64,000 nucleotides of DNA from an uncultured Collinsella sp. (GTDB lineage Bacteria > Actinomycetota > Coriobacteriia > Coriobacteriales > Coriobacteriaceae): contig CAUBOH010000004.1 in the NCBI GenBank assembly GCA_958437495.1, forward strand, positions 1 through 64,000, in the 5' to 3' direction. Each line of letters starts with the position of its first letter. Within the stretch, counting starts at the first letter, position 1. The position numbers and the translations under genes are program-made. This document shows positions 35,502 to 44,107 of this stretch, piece after piece. Under the pieces are notes generated by a model. It saw only the letters and a program-made list of their open reading frames with translations, was not told the DNA's origin and did no database searches.

Positions 35502-35597
35502 AATTTCGTGTATTTAAGATACACGCTTTTCTACGATTTCGTGTATTTCAAGTACACGAAATCGTACTAAACTATGTATCTGAAGCACACGAAATCG
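35502..35597 (+). promoter_or_regulatory. three palindromic operator-like boxes upstream of AAA ATPase gene
   Basis: Three copies of a TTTCGTGTAT...AyACACGAAA palindrome: CGTGTAT / ATACACG (35507-35525), a perfect 14-base-arm palindrome (35532-35566), and a diverged copy (35575-35597). They end just before the ribosome binding site of the gene at 35611. Confidence 0.7.
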
Positions 35598-35610
35598 GAA
35601 AGGCGGCCCC

Positions 35611-36981
35611 ATGCGCAGATCAATCGAATCCGTTATCGAATCGTGGGCGACAAAGGACGCCTCACGCCCCCTCCTCATCCGTGGTGCGCGACGCGTAGGC
35701 AAAACGTACGCTGCCGAGGAAATCGGCAGACGAATCGCCGGCGATGCGTTTGTCAAACTCGACTTTCAGACCGATCTTGAGCTGATCGCTCCGCTGTTCG
35801 ACTGTCCCACCGACGACGTTGACACCATCGTGGCGCGGATTTCAGACTATAAACGCGCCCCCATTCGCAAGGAAACCGCCTTCATCCTGTTTGACGAGGT
35901 GCAGCTCTGCGAACGGGCGCTCAACTCGCTTCGCTTTTTCTCGGGTTCGGGCTGGCGCATATGCGCGACCGGCAGCCAACTCGGTGTCGCTACGCGCAAG
36001 CGCAAGTTGCCTTTTCCCAGCGGCGTTCGTCAAGAGACCATGCATCCCATGTCGTTCGAGGAGTTTCTCTGGGCGCTCGATGAGGAGCAGATGGCCGATG
36101 CTGTTCGTACCCACGCCGGCACGCTCGATGCTTACGCCGCGCACCAAGCCGCGCTCAGCCTGTTTCATCGATATCAGATCGTGGGCGGCATGCCCGCCGC
36201 CGTCAACGCATATCGCAAGACGTTATCCATCGAAGACGCGCGCGTCGAGCAGCGCGAAATCGACGAAACCTACACCGCCGATATGACCGACCCCGAAAAC
36301 GGGATCAGTGGCGTGGCGGCGCGCAAGGTCTGGCGCTCCATTCCGTCCCAGCTGCTGAGATCGTCCACAAAGAAATTCAAGTACTCCGAGGTCGAACGCG
36401 GAGGCCGTCGCGCCAAGCTCATCGAGCCACTCGACTGGCTCGAGGGCGCCGGCATCATATCGGTCAACAACCTGACCGAAGGCATCGAACCACCCCTCGT
36501 CCCCTTCGACGACGAAGACGGAAGTTTCTTTAAGGTCTATCTTCTCGATACGGGCCTCATGTTCTACAAACTCGGTATCAACCCGCGGCTCTGGCTCGAC
36601 CTCAAAGAGGATTCCGCCATAGCACTGTCTTCCGACTTTCGAGGTGCCCTGGCTGAAAACTCGGTCATGCAGGCATTTTCGAGCAATGGTTTGCGGACGT
36701 ACTATTGGGTGCCGCCGTCGTCTTGGAAGACGAATGGAGAGCTCGATTTTCTACTTCAGACCGACCGTATGGAAATTGTGCCCGTCGAGGTAAAGTCCAC
36801 ACGCAACGTGCGCGCAAGAACCCTCGGGTCATTTATGGACAAAGCCCGGTCGCCATATGCCTACATTTTGTCCGAGAACAATTTTGCCCGCAGCGAAACT
36901 GATGATGGGCGCGAGCTGCGCCACCTCCCCTTGTACGCAGCGGGTTTTATCGGAGCAAACTGTCTCAAGGGCAGCCTGTAA
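35611..36981 (+). CDS. AAA family ATPase with DUF4143-type C-terminal region
   Basis: 456 aa. Walker A GARRVGKTY (about 25-33), Walker B FILFDEVQ (about 91-98), sensor-like ATGSQLG (about 122), then the DUF4143-type domain. The C-terminus has a PD-(D/E)XK-like core: GELDFLLQT (about 377-385) followed by VPVEVKS (about 392-398). Such genes are common in anaerobes, and I know of no settled role. Three palindromic boxes in its leader suggest autoregulation. SD GGAAAGG. It lies next to the element's left attachment site, outside the element. Confidence 0.85.
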   Translation: MRRSIESVIESWATKDASRPLLIRGARRVGKTYAAEEIGRRIAGDAFVKLDFQTDLELIAPLFDCPTDDVDTIVARISDYKRAPIRKETAFILFDEVQLCERALNSLRFFSGSGWRICATGSQLGVATRKRKLPFPSGVRQETMHPMSFEEFLWALDEEQMADAVRTHAGTLDAYAAHQAALSLFHRYQIVGGMPAAVNAYRKTLSIEDARVEQREIDETYTADMTDPENGISGVAARKVWRSIPSQLLRSSTKKFKYSEVERGGRRAKLIEPLDWLEGAGIISVNNLTEGIEPPLVPFDDEDGSFFKVYLLDTGLMFYKLGINPRLWLDLKEDSAIALSSDFRGALAENSVMQAFSSNGLRTYYWVPPSSWKTNGELDFLLQTDRMEIVPVEVKSTRNVRARTLGSFMDKARSPYAYILSENNFARSETDDGRELRHLPLYAAGFIGANCLKGSL

Positions 36982-37014
36982 GCCCCGCGCGACTGCCCAG
37001 AAAGGAAACCGCTC

Positions 37015-37053
37015 ATGCAACGCATTCTTTTTATCTGCCATGGGAATATTTGA
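37015..37053 (+). pseudogene. 5' remnant of tyrosine phosphatase gene at left element end (attL)
   Basis: ATG with a good SD (AAAGGA) opens MQRILFICHGNI and stops at TGA (37051). The peptide equals the N-terminal strand and the start of the CX5R loop of low-molecular-weight protein tyrosine phosphatases, and matches MHRIMFVCHGNI of the intact gene at 47321. It marks where the element cut the original gene. The intact copy differs from it mostly at third codon positions. Confidence 0.85.
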
Positions 37054-37061
37054 CTAAAGGA

Positions 37062-37097
37062 GCAAACCGCCTCGTAAATGAGTGGTTTGCCCTTTTC
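37062..37097 (+). terminator. terminator just inside the left element end
   Basis: GCAAACCGC / GTGGTTTGC arms (37062-37070, 37082-37090) followed by TTTT. It would stop transcripts from the flanking AAA ATPase gene entering the element. Confidence 0.65.
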
Positions 37098-37147
37098 ATC
37101 TTGCTGCTATGCAACTTTTTCACAACTTTTGAGTGCTGGATTCGCCC

Positions 37148-37483
37148 CTAGCCGCGTCTTTTAGCCATCGCATCCCGCAGCGCCCGAAGCACTTCGATTG
37201 CCACGGGCAGCTCGTCGACCTCGAACGAATCCAGGATCTCTCGCACCTCTAACGAAAGCGTCGACTTATCAGGCCTCGGCTCGTCGGACAGCAGCGCGGC
37301 GGCGCCGACCGAAAGCTCCTCGGCAATCTTCGATAGCACGGGCAGGCTCAGCTTAGTGTTTCCGGTCTCGATATGGCTCATATGCGTGACGGAGATGCCG
37401 ACCTTTCCTGCCAGCGCCTCCTGCGACATCCCGCAGGCCTTACGGTACCGCCGTATGCGTTGGCCTATTTCGAAATACTTCAC
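37148..37483 (-). CDS. XRE family helix-turn-helix regulator of the element
   Basis: 111 aa. HTH_3 domain about residues 6-60: IGQRIRRYRKACGMSQEALAG with the recognition region VGISVTHMSHIETGNTKLSL, seen here as GISVTHMSHIETGNTK (about 29-44). The C-terminal part is acidic and helical. Start GTG at 37483 with a GGTG-type SD; ATG at 37498 is the alternative but has none. A long inverted repeat (37493-37528) sits at its start, so it probably represses itself and the divergent cargo operon. Confidence 0.8.
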   Translation of the reverse strand: MKYFEIGQRIRRYRKACGMSQEALAGKVGISVTHMSHIETGNTKLSLPVLSKIAEELSVGAAALLSDEPRPDKSTLSLEVREILDSFEVDELPVAIEVLRALRDAMAKRRG

Positions 37484-37492
37484 ACTATCACC

Positions 37493-37528
37493 GCCCATAC
37501 GAATCAATCTGACTTGAATCGTATGGGC
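37493..37528. promoter_or_regulatory. inverted-repeat operator in XRE/cargo divergent region
   Basis: GCCCATACGAaTCAA / TTGAaTCGTATGGGC, 14 of 15 paired with a 6-base centre. It covers the start region of the XRE gene. A TATAAT box pointing to the cargo genes lies at 37542-37547. Confidence 0.7.
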
Positions 37529-37612
37529 ATTTTTCTGCAAGTATAATAAACTGTAAGGGCTAATTATTGCCTATGTAGTTCAATTATGAGCAATAGTCAG
37601 CATTCCGAAAAC

Positions 37613-37633
37613 GGGTGCGCCGAAGGCGCACCC
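37613..37633 (+). other. leader hairpin upstream of first cargo gene
   Basis: GGGTGCGCC-GAA-GGCGCACCC, a perfect 9-base-pair hairpin 8 bases before the GAGGAGAAGGG ribosome binding site. No T run; it may protect the mRNA or tune translation. Confidence 0.55.
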
Positions 37634-37659
37634 GCATATCGAGGAGAAGGGTAAAGGCC

Positions 37660-38463
37660 GTGGGGGAACAAACGGCAGATCTGCTGTCGGGAATCACGAC
37701 CGCGCACGACCTGATGCATCGCGTGGTCAATCTGCAAAATCGCATCAACCAACTGACCACGCAGTTCTCGCAAAAGACAGCAAGGAAGACCAAGCGGCAC
37801 CCCGTGCTCTATGCCATAGCCGGTTTCCTCATCGTCTTCACGCTCATCACGAGCACGCCGCTCTGCGCGCTCACGTATCCGTTCTCCCTCCCGTTCTACG
37901 CGACCGGAGGACCGGACCTCCAAAGGGACGTCTGGAATGCCATAAACCTGATCGTCTCCGCCGTCATCGGCGTGGTCCTCTACCTGGTCATCGCCAAGGC
38001 GGCCGACACGTCCCGCGCCCGCCGCAACGTCTATATCGACAACAACAACGCCGTGGTCGACGCAAATAACCAGGCGCTCGCGCAGAGCATCGAGCAAACC
38101 AAGCAGGAGATCTTCACCGTGTAGCAACGTTGGGCGGCAGAGGTCGCGCCGTGGTACCCCATGGACTATGACAACACCGCAGCCGTCGACTTCTTCCTCT
38201 CCGCCGTGCGCAACCATCGCGCCACCACCGTGCAGGAGATGGTGAACCTCTACGAGACCGAGATGGACCAGCGACGCATGGAGGCGGGGCAGCAGGAGAT
38301 GCTCAACCAGCAGCGCATCGGCAACATGCTCCAGATCGGCAACCTCTTTATGCAGGGGCAGATTCTCAACCAGGCCCAGCAGATCAACGCGAACACCGCA
38401 AGCACGAGCAGGAACGTCGATTGGATCGCGCGCGATGTGTTCGGCAAACGCAACGGACTGTAA
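37660..38463 (+). pseudogene. membrane/coiled-coil protein broken by in-frame amber codon
   Basis: GTG at 37660 (SD GAGGAGAAGGG) opens a frame closely similar to the intact 262-aa paralogue at 42010. After 154 codons a TAG (38122-38124) stands where the paralogue has CAG, and the same frame then continues to a stop at 38461 with the conserved C-terminal part (AVRNHRATTVQEMVNLYE, then QQRIGNMLQIGN). Either the gene is inactivated, or a 154-aa protein holding only the two membrane helices is made, or the amber codon is read through. The C-terminal halves of both copies are almost identical in DNA, suggesting recent duplication or gene conversion. Confidence 0.85.
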
Positions 38464-38511
38464 CCGGCCGATTTAACGAAAACGTAAACCCAAAAGAAAG
38501 GAAAAGGGAAG

Positions 38512-39726
38512 ATGAAATCAACGACATGGAAAAGAGGGGTGCTGACCCTCGCGGGCGTGTTCGCCCTGTGCGTAGCACTGCTGTCCGGCGCGCGCGGCGC
38601 CTATGCCGAGGAAATCAGCGGCAACGGCTGGACGCTCAACGACGGCGTGCTCACGTTGACGGCGGACATCCCCACGGCAACCACATATGACTGGACGCAG
38701 TACGCCTCGCAGATCACAGAGGTCAAGGTTGCCGAGGGCGTCACGGAAATCCCCGGCACCGCGTTCGCCTCGTACGGTAGCGTCCAGTACAGCAACCTGC
38801 ATAAGGTGACGCTGTCCTCCACGGTGAAGACCATCAGGGTCTCCGCATTCGCGGACAACCCTAGCCTCACCGAGGTCCATCTGAACGATGGGCTGGAGCG
38901 CGTGTGGAACTGCGCGTTCCAGAATGCGGGATTCACCGAGATCAAGCTGCCCGCAAACGTCGACTGGCATTCCGATGTCTTCGTCTACTGCAAGAAGCTC
39001 ACCTCGGTGACCATTCCCTCCGGTTCCACATGGGGCGGCGGCGGCAACGCGCAGTTCTACGGCTGCACCAGCCTTGAAAACGTGCATGTCGAGGAGGGCG
39101 TGACCGAGATCCCCGACCAGTTCCTCAACCAATGCGACAGCCTCAAGAATGTCTGGATCCCCAAATCCGTCACGGCCATCCATTCGACGCCCATTCTCAA
39201 CTGCCGCATCATCGGCTACAAGGGGACCGAGGCGGAGCGCTATGCGAAGTGGCGTCAGGAGGTCGGCGTGAACACCGTTGAGTTCCATGCCATCGACGGC
39301 GACGCGCACGAAGGTACTTGGAAGGTCACGACCCCCGCGACCTGCACCGCGCCCGGGCAGGAGCAGCTGACATGCGATATCTGCGGGGCCGTCCAGACGC
39401 GCGAGATCGCGGCGACCGACCACACATGGGACAAGGGCACCGTGACTACCGAGCCCACCGCGACGAAGGAGGGCGTGCGCACCTACACCTGCACCAAATG
39501 CGGCGCCACCAAGACCGAGACCGTCGCCGCCCTCGGGACGTCGACCGAGCAGAAAAAGCAAGCGCAGGCAAACGGCTCGAATGGCTCGAACGCAAAAACC
39601 GATGCCAAGAACGGCGAGCTGCCCAAGACGGGTGACAACATCCTCCCCTTCCTCGCAACGCTCGCAGTATCCTTGGCGCTCATCTCGGCCGGCGTCTTCA
39701 TGGAGCGCATGCGCGCCTCAAAGTAA
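38512..39726 (+). CDS. LPXTG-anchored leucine-rich-repeat surface protein
   Basis: 404 aa. Signal peptide about 1-32 (ends ARGAYAEE). BspA-like LRR_5 repeats about 60-250 (for example LHKVTLSSTVKTIRVSAFAD, seen here as VKTIRVSAFADN and FQNAGFTEIKLP). Two Zn-ribbon-like Cys pairs follow, LTCDICGA and YTCTKCGA (about 290-325), in a repeated T-P-T-C/E-A type module. The end is a sortase signal LPKTG (about 372), a hydrophobic helix and basic residues. Probably cell-wall linked and adhesive. SD GAAAGGAAAAGGG. Part of the element's envelope cargo. Confidence 0.87.
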   Translation: MKSTTWKRGVLTLAGVFALCVALLSGARGAYAEEISGNGWTLNDGVLTLTADIPTATTYDWTQYASQITEVKVAEGVTEIPGTAFASYGSVQYSNLHKVTLSSTVKTIRVSAFADNPSLTEVHLNDGLERVWNCAFQNAGFTEIKLPANVDWHSDVFVYCKKLTSVTIPSGSTWGGGGNAQFYGCTSLENVHVEEGVTEIPDQFLNQCDSLKNVWIPKSVTAIHSTPILNCRIIGYKGTEAERYAKWRQEVGVNTVEFHAIDGDAHEGTWKVTTPATCTAPGQEQLTCDICGAVQTREIAATDHTWDKGTVTTEPTATKEGVRTYTCTKCGATKTETVAALGTSTEQKKQAQANGSNGSNAKTDAKNGELPKTGDNILPFLATLAVSLALISAGVFMERMRASK

Positions 39727-39774
39727 TTTCTCAAGAGCGAACAGACATCACGGAGGAAGGAAGCGGGATAAGAG

Positions 39775-40809
39775 ATGGCTGACAGATCCGGCAAAAAGAA
39801 GCGGGCGGCACTGTGGGTGGCGATAGGTATCGCGGCGGTGGTCGCCATCTGCTGCGGAGGCGCCTATCTATATCTCTCGGCGCAGGTGTCCAAGACCTAC
39901 GGCGTTCCCCTCGTCGTAAACGCCGAAGGGCTTGACACGCGAAAGGGCACGAAGATCGCCATCCATGCCACCGGAAAGGACTCCTCGGGCAACAGTGTGG
40001 ACAGCGTGTTCCACGCGGGGTCGGACTCTTCGGACATCGCCCTCAGGCCGGGAGATTACCGCCTTGCGATCGAAGCGTCACCCATCGCGGCGGACGGAAC
40101 CATCTACGACACCAAGGGCGCGTCCACGAAGGTCAGCATCGACAAGGACGGCAAAGTCAACGTCAAGAAGGAAATCACCATCAAGCCTGTCCCCGCAGAA
40201 GAGGTGACGGACGCGCAGATCGATGCGGCATATAAAGCAGCAAAGGACAGCGGCATAAGCTCGTCAAAGCTCGACAAGCTCAAAGAGAAGGCACAAAAGC
40301 GCAGGGACGACGCCGTGGCAGCCAAGAAGGCCGAGGAAGAGAAAAAGACCGACGAGGCGAGCACTTCCGAGAGCGAGCAGACGTCAACGGACCAGGCATC
40401 CAGCGGTGGCCATTCGTTCACGACCGACTACTTCTACGTGGACGTGCCGTCCGATTGGAAGCAGAACGAGTGGAGCGTGACCCAGCTAGACGACCACACG
40501 TGGCAGATTTCGCACAAACCGGCCAACGACTACGGCGGCGCAATCTGCATCGCCGTTGCGAAAGATAACCCGTGGCCGGTATACGGCACGCAGGAACTCG
40601 GCGCGACCGGCACCGGACTGAACGTATATGTCGGCAACGGGGCGGGAGACGGCCTGGAGAAGTATCTGACGATCGGGCTCACCAAGTCATGGGACCCGAA
40701 CGATCCCAACTCCGTCCGCGGCGACGGCATGACGAACTCCCAATTCCAGGATCAGCTCAACGCGAGAGAGTGGCTCAAGGCACAGCAGGAAAGCCAACAA
40801 CAACAATAA
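39775..40809 (+). CDS. anchored extracytoplasmic protein with PGDY-type domain
   Basis: 344 aa. A basic start, then one membrane helix (about 11-33). A beta-rich domain (about 40-125) contains LRPGDYRLAIEASPIAADGT (about 84-103), the same pattern as in the proteins at 27089 and 42862. A charged coiled-coil/Glu-Lys-rich linker (about 145-215) leads to a C-terminal domain starting FTTDYFYVDVPSDWKQNEWS, seen here as FYVDVPSDWKQ, that looks like a small secreted beta domain. No catalytic motif recognised. Confidence 0.7.
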   Translation: MADRSGKKKRAALWVAIGIAAVVAICCGGAYLYLSAQVSKTYGVPLVVNAEGLDTRKGTKIAIHATGKDSSGNSVDSVFHAGSDSSDIALRPGDYRLAIEASPIAADGTIYDTKGASTKVSIDKDGKVNVKKEITIKPVPAEEVTDAQIDAAYKAAKDSGISSSKLDKLKEKAQKRRDDAVAAKKAEEEKKTDEASTSESEQTSTDQASSGGHSFTTDYFYVDVPSDWKQNEWSVTQLDDHTWQISHKPANDYGGAICIAVAKDNPWPVYGTQELGATGTGLNVYVGNGAGDGLEKYLTIGLTKSWDPNDPNSVRGDGMTNSQFQDQLNAREWLKAQQESQQQQ

Positions 40810-40817
40810 GTTGCATA

Positions 40818-40873
40818 GGGACAAGCCGAACGGCTCCGGAATCTTTACCGGGGCAGTCGTTCGACTTGCCCCC
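40818..40873. repeat. intercistronic hairpin in the cargo operon
   Basis: Arms GGGACAAGCCGAACG and CGTTCGACTTGCCC, imperfectly paired, lie between the PGDY protein and the lipoprotein gene. No T run. Confidence 0.45.
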
Positions 40874-40953
40874 TTCCCATCAAAGCCGACGGGAAAGCAT
40901 CGAGCAACAAGCTAAATCGACAAAGCAAGCGAACGCAAAAGGAGAAAACAACC

Positions 40954-41940
40954 ATGAAGCAGTACACGAGGAGAGAGGCGCTCAAGCTATTCGGTATCGG
41001 GACGGTTTCCGTCGCGGGCCTTGGGCTGGCTGGATGTAGCGGTTCAGGCGAAGGCGTCAAGAACGCGAGCGAGCCCGTGCCTGCTTCGCAGGCTTTCGGC
41101 CAGGCGGGCGCGTGGATGGTCTACGACGGCGACGAGCAGATAGGAAAGGACGTGGCAATCGAGGAAGTCCTATCCTTCGACGGGAACGGCAACGTTGCGA
41201 GCTACCAGTGCAAGAGCCTGACCTTCGGCGACCTCGATGGTCTGTCCGACGATGAAATCGTCGAGCTGGCGAAGCAGCAGGACGAAGCAGCCTTCAATGC
41301 TGCGAAGCAGGCGGCAATCGATGCTACCGATGAAGCTATCCAAGCGTGGCAGCAATGCTATGACACATTGAAGGCAGAGGCGGACGCCGGTACGTACGAT
41401 TCGATAGACTACTACGGAGACTATGGCATCGAGAATGTGCCCGAGGAAGACCGAGCCCAGGTCGTCGAGACGTACCAGACCACGTTGGACAACACGCAGG
41501 ATGCTCTCGACGCTGCAAACAAAGGACAGGCATTCAATGAAGCTGCCGCTTATCAAGAACCCGAGGCGAAGCCCTATACGCTCCGTCTCGAAACAGATGG
41601 CAGCGGTAATGCGGCGGCGAACGAGTCGCTTGTTTTCCAGCTCGCAAAGTTCTCCTTCTACCAAGCAAACATCAATGCGGATGAAAACGATCTAACAAGC
41701 GACAGAACACGCTTTCGCATTTTAAATGACTACGGTTGGGACAATAATGCCGAGATTCCCGACAGCGCGTTCAGCTCGACCAAAAAGTCCATCGAACTCT
41801 GCTCACCCACCTACTCGACCACCCAGACCGTCTATGGCACGACCTTCGGCGGTTACTCCGGCCTCGCCACCGTCGCGAACGAGGGGCACGCGGGCTTCAC
41901 GTGGGACACCCCCGATGCCGAAGGGATAGAGGTGGACTAG
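40954..41940 (+). CDS. Tat-type lipoprotein, function unknown
   Basis: 328 aa. The N-terminus TRREALKLFGIGTVSVAGLG is a twin-arginine signal, and a lipobox LAGC places the lipidated Cys near residue 28. The mature part has a helical stretch rich in Ala, Asp and Gln (about 100-195) followed by a beta-rich C-terminus. No known domain recognised. SD AAAGGAG. It is between the first PGDY gene and the second membrane/coiled-coil gene and is probably part of the same surface complex; that is inference from order only. Confidence 0.72.
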   Translation: MKQYTRREALKLFGIGTVSVAGLGLAGCSGSGEGVKNASEPVPASQAFGQAGAWMVYDGDEQIGKDVAIEEVLSFDGNGNVASYQCKSLTFGDLDGLSDDEIVELAKQQDEAAFNAAKQAAIDATDEAIQAWQQCYDTLKAEADAGTYDSIDYYGDYGIENVPEEDRAQVVETYQTTLDNTQDALDAANKGQAFNEAAAYQEPEAKPYTLRLETDGSGNAAANESLVFQLAKFSFYQANINADENDLTSDRTRFRILNDYGWDNNAEIPDSAFSSTKKSIELCSPTYSTTQTVYGTTFGGYSGLATVANEGHAGFTWDTPDAEGIEVD

Positions 41941-41953
41941 GTAATCGATACGC

Positions 41954-41990
41954 ACGGATATAGCCCGATGGCAGCTCGGGCTATATCCGT
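41954..41990. repeat. perfect intercistronic hairpin
   Basis: ACGGATATAGCCCGA and its exact complement TCGGGCTATATCCGT with a 7-base loop, 14 bases after the lipoprotein stop. It lacks a T run, so it may be an mRNA-processing or stabilising structure splitting the cargo operon in two. Confidence 0.7.
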
Positions 41991-42009
41991 GAAATAGAAA
42001 GGAGCAAAC

Positions 42010-42798
42010 ATGGAGGAACAGGCAAATTTGTTGCCAGGCGTTGCCACGGCGCACGATTTGATGCATAGGGTGGTTGACCTTCAGGGACGAATCAACCAGC
42101 TCACCACTCAGTTTGCCACCAAGACGGAAAAGAAGACTAAAAGGCACCCTGTTCTCTATGCAATCGGGGGCTTCCTTATCGCGTTCACGCTTATCACGAG
42201 CACGCCACTTAAGGTGATAACGTATCTCCCCACCCTTCCGTTCTTCTCGATGGGAGGCACGGAGCTTCAATTGGCGGTCTGGAATATCGTGAACCTCATC
42301 GTCTCAGCTATCATCGGTGCGATTTTATACAAGGTCATAGCGAAGACAGCGGACAAAAGCCGCTCCCAGAAAAATGCCGCGATTGACCAAAGCAACCAAC
42401 GAGTTGAAGCCAACAACCAGGCCCTAGCCCAGAGCATCGAGCAAACCAAGCAGGAGATTTTCGCCGTACAGCAGCAATGGGCTTCGCAGGTCGCCCCGTG
42501 GTACCCCATGGATTACGACAGCATCGAAGCCGTGGACTTCTTCCTTGCTGCCGTGCGCAACCATCGCGCCACCACCGTGCAGGAGATGGTCAACCTCTAC
42601 GAGACCGAGATGCACCAGCGCCGCATGGAGGCGGGGCAGCAGGAGATTCTCAACCAGCAGCGCATCGGCAACATGCTGCAAATAGGCAACCTGTTCATGC
42701 AGGGGCAGATTCTCAATCAGGCTCAGCAGATTAACGCGAACACCGCCAGTGCGAGCGGCAACCTCGACTGGATGGCTCGCGCGATGGGAAAGCGCTAA
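42010..42798 (+). CDS. membrane/coiled-coil protein, intact paralogue
   Basis: 262 aa, function unknown. An N-terminal helix with AHDLMHRVVDLQGRINQLTT, seen here as AHDLMHRVVDLQ (about 14-25), then two membrane helices (about 55-75 and 92-118), a coiled coil rich in Asn and Gln (about 120-165), and the conserved block YPMDYDSIEAVDFF and AVRNHRATTVQEMVNLYETE, split here as NHRATTVQEMVNLYE (about 185-210). The C-terminus is Gln/Asn-rich. I recall similar YPxDY...AVxFF...N-RA-T blocks in uncharacterised proteins of anaerobes. SD AAAGGAG. The paralogue at 37660 is broken. Confidence 0.75.
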   Translation: MEEQANLLPGVATAHDLMHRVVDLQGRINQLTTQFATKTEKKTKRHPVLYAIGGFLIAFTLITSTPLKVITYLPTLPFFSMGGTELQLAVWNIVNLIVSAIIGAILYKVIAKTADKSRSQKNAAIDQSNQRVEANNQALAQSIEQTKQEIFAVQQQWASQVAPWYPMDYDSIEAVDFFLAAVRNHRATTVQEMVNLYETEMHQRRMEAGQQEILNQQRIGNMLQIGNLFMQGQILNQAQQINANTASASGNLDWMARAMGKR

Positions 42799-42861
42799 GT
42801 AATGACGCGGTTGACATAACGAGGCAACTCGAAACCACCATGAAAGAAAAGGGGATGGATA

Positions 42862-44007
42862 ATGAACGGATTATCCCAGTGGGCGCGCTCGCATAAGCCC
42901 CAAGTCGCAGCGATAGCCGCTGCGATCGTTGTTGCGATCGTTGTTGCGACAGCCGTGGCAAGTGGAGCGTTCGCAACGTCCGAGCAACAACCAGAACAGC
43001 AGGAGTCAAGAACCGTCGATGTGGCCCTCAACGTCACGGCCGACCACGGCTGGGACGAGAACTCCACGCCCGCCATCGCCCATATCGAGGGCAACGATGT
43101 GGACTTCTACCACGCGGTGACCCCCGATGCCGAGGGCAACAAGGGCACTTCCACGGTCGAACTCGCCGAGGGCGACTACACCGTGAGCTTCGTCAGCCCC
43201 GTCAACTCCGACGGTTCCGCATTCGACATCTATGACACGGGCGCTCCCGTCGACATCACCGTCGACGCCGACGCGAAGACCGCACCTGCGGTCAACTGCC
43301 CTATGGCGCAGATTTCCGCCGACAAGGTCACCGACGAGATGCTCGCGAACATCATCAACAAGACCAAGGACGCCATCAAGAAGGGTGACGAGACCTTGAA
43401 GGGCGATGCAGGTACTGGCATCCTCGACAAGCTCGACGGCAACGTCGCCAAGAACCCGAACGCGAGCGACAAGACCAAGCAGGAGGCGACTGACGCCGAG
43501 AAGGAAGTCGATGTCAACAAGGAGCCTGCCCAGACGACCCCGTCTGCCAAGACCGACAACGCCAAGACTGACAACAACGCTGGTTCTCAGTCTTCCAACA
43601 ACGGTTCTTCGAACTCTGGTTCGGCTTCCAGCAAGCCTTCCAAGCCCGCCCATACGCACACTTGGGTGAACCATACGGCTACCCGCCAGGTCTGGGTGAG
43701 CAACTGGGTTGATGTGCCTGACTACGAGACCAAGACAATCTATGGCGGACAACTCTACACGGAACAACCTGACGGAACATGGCTCAGCAACGGAGAGACG
43801 TACTGGTTCTACACCGATGCCGACTTCGAAGCATTCAAGAACCTTATCGTCGAAAAGATGAAGACCGAAGGGTATTGCGGCAACTACGTGAACCGCACTA
43901 AGACCGAGAAAGTACAGGTAGGCTCCCACAAGGAAGACCACGGTTCCTACAGCACCGAAACCTACGTGGACTACGTGTATTGCACCTCGTGCGGTGCTCA
44001 TCAGTAA
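42862..44007 (+). CDS. anchored protein with PGDY-type domain and C-terminal Cys/His motif
   Basis: 381 aa. Membrane anchor or signal about 16-37. The beta domain (about 50-130) carries LAEGDYTVSFVSPVNSDGS (about 95-113), parallel to the proteins at 39775 and 27089. A helical part leads to a Ser/Asn/Lys-rich linker (about 225-270). The C-terminal domain starts THTWVNHTATRQVWV and ends YCTSCGAHQ, with His and Cys residues placed to bind a metal. No sortase signal. It closes the cargo operon before a strong terminator. Confidence 0.72.
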   Translation: MNGLSQWARSHKPQVAAIAAAIVVAIVVATAVASGAFATSEQQPEQQESRTVDVALNVTADHGWDENSTPAIAHIEGNDVDFYHAVTPDAEGNKGTSTVELAEGDYTVSFVSPVNSDGSAFDIYDTGAPVDITVDADAKTAPAVNCPMAQISADKVTDEMLANIINKTKDAIKKGDETLKGDAGTGILDKLDGNVAKNPNASDKTKQEATDAEKEVDVNKEPAQTTPSAKTDNAKTDNNAGSQSSNNGSSNSGSASSKPSKPAHTHTWVNHTATRQVWVSNWVDVPDYETKTIYGGQLYTEQPDGTWLSNGETYWFYTDADFEAFKNLIVEKMKTEGYCGNYVNRTKTEKVQVGSHKEDHGSYSTETYVDYVYCTSCGAHQ

Positions 44008-44068
44008 ACAATCCACATCCGGACAGCAAATCCTACCCAATCACAGAAGATAGCCAATCGTCTTCGAG

Positions 44069-44107
44069 GAGGAAGGCGGTCGCAAAGCGGCCACCTTCCT
44101 CTTTTTT
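44069..44107 (+). terminator. intrinsic terminator of the envelope cargo operon
   Basis: GAGGAAGGcGGtCG / CGgCCaCCTTCCTC with a CAAAG-type loop and TTTTTT at 44102-44107. Confidence 0.88.
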
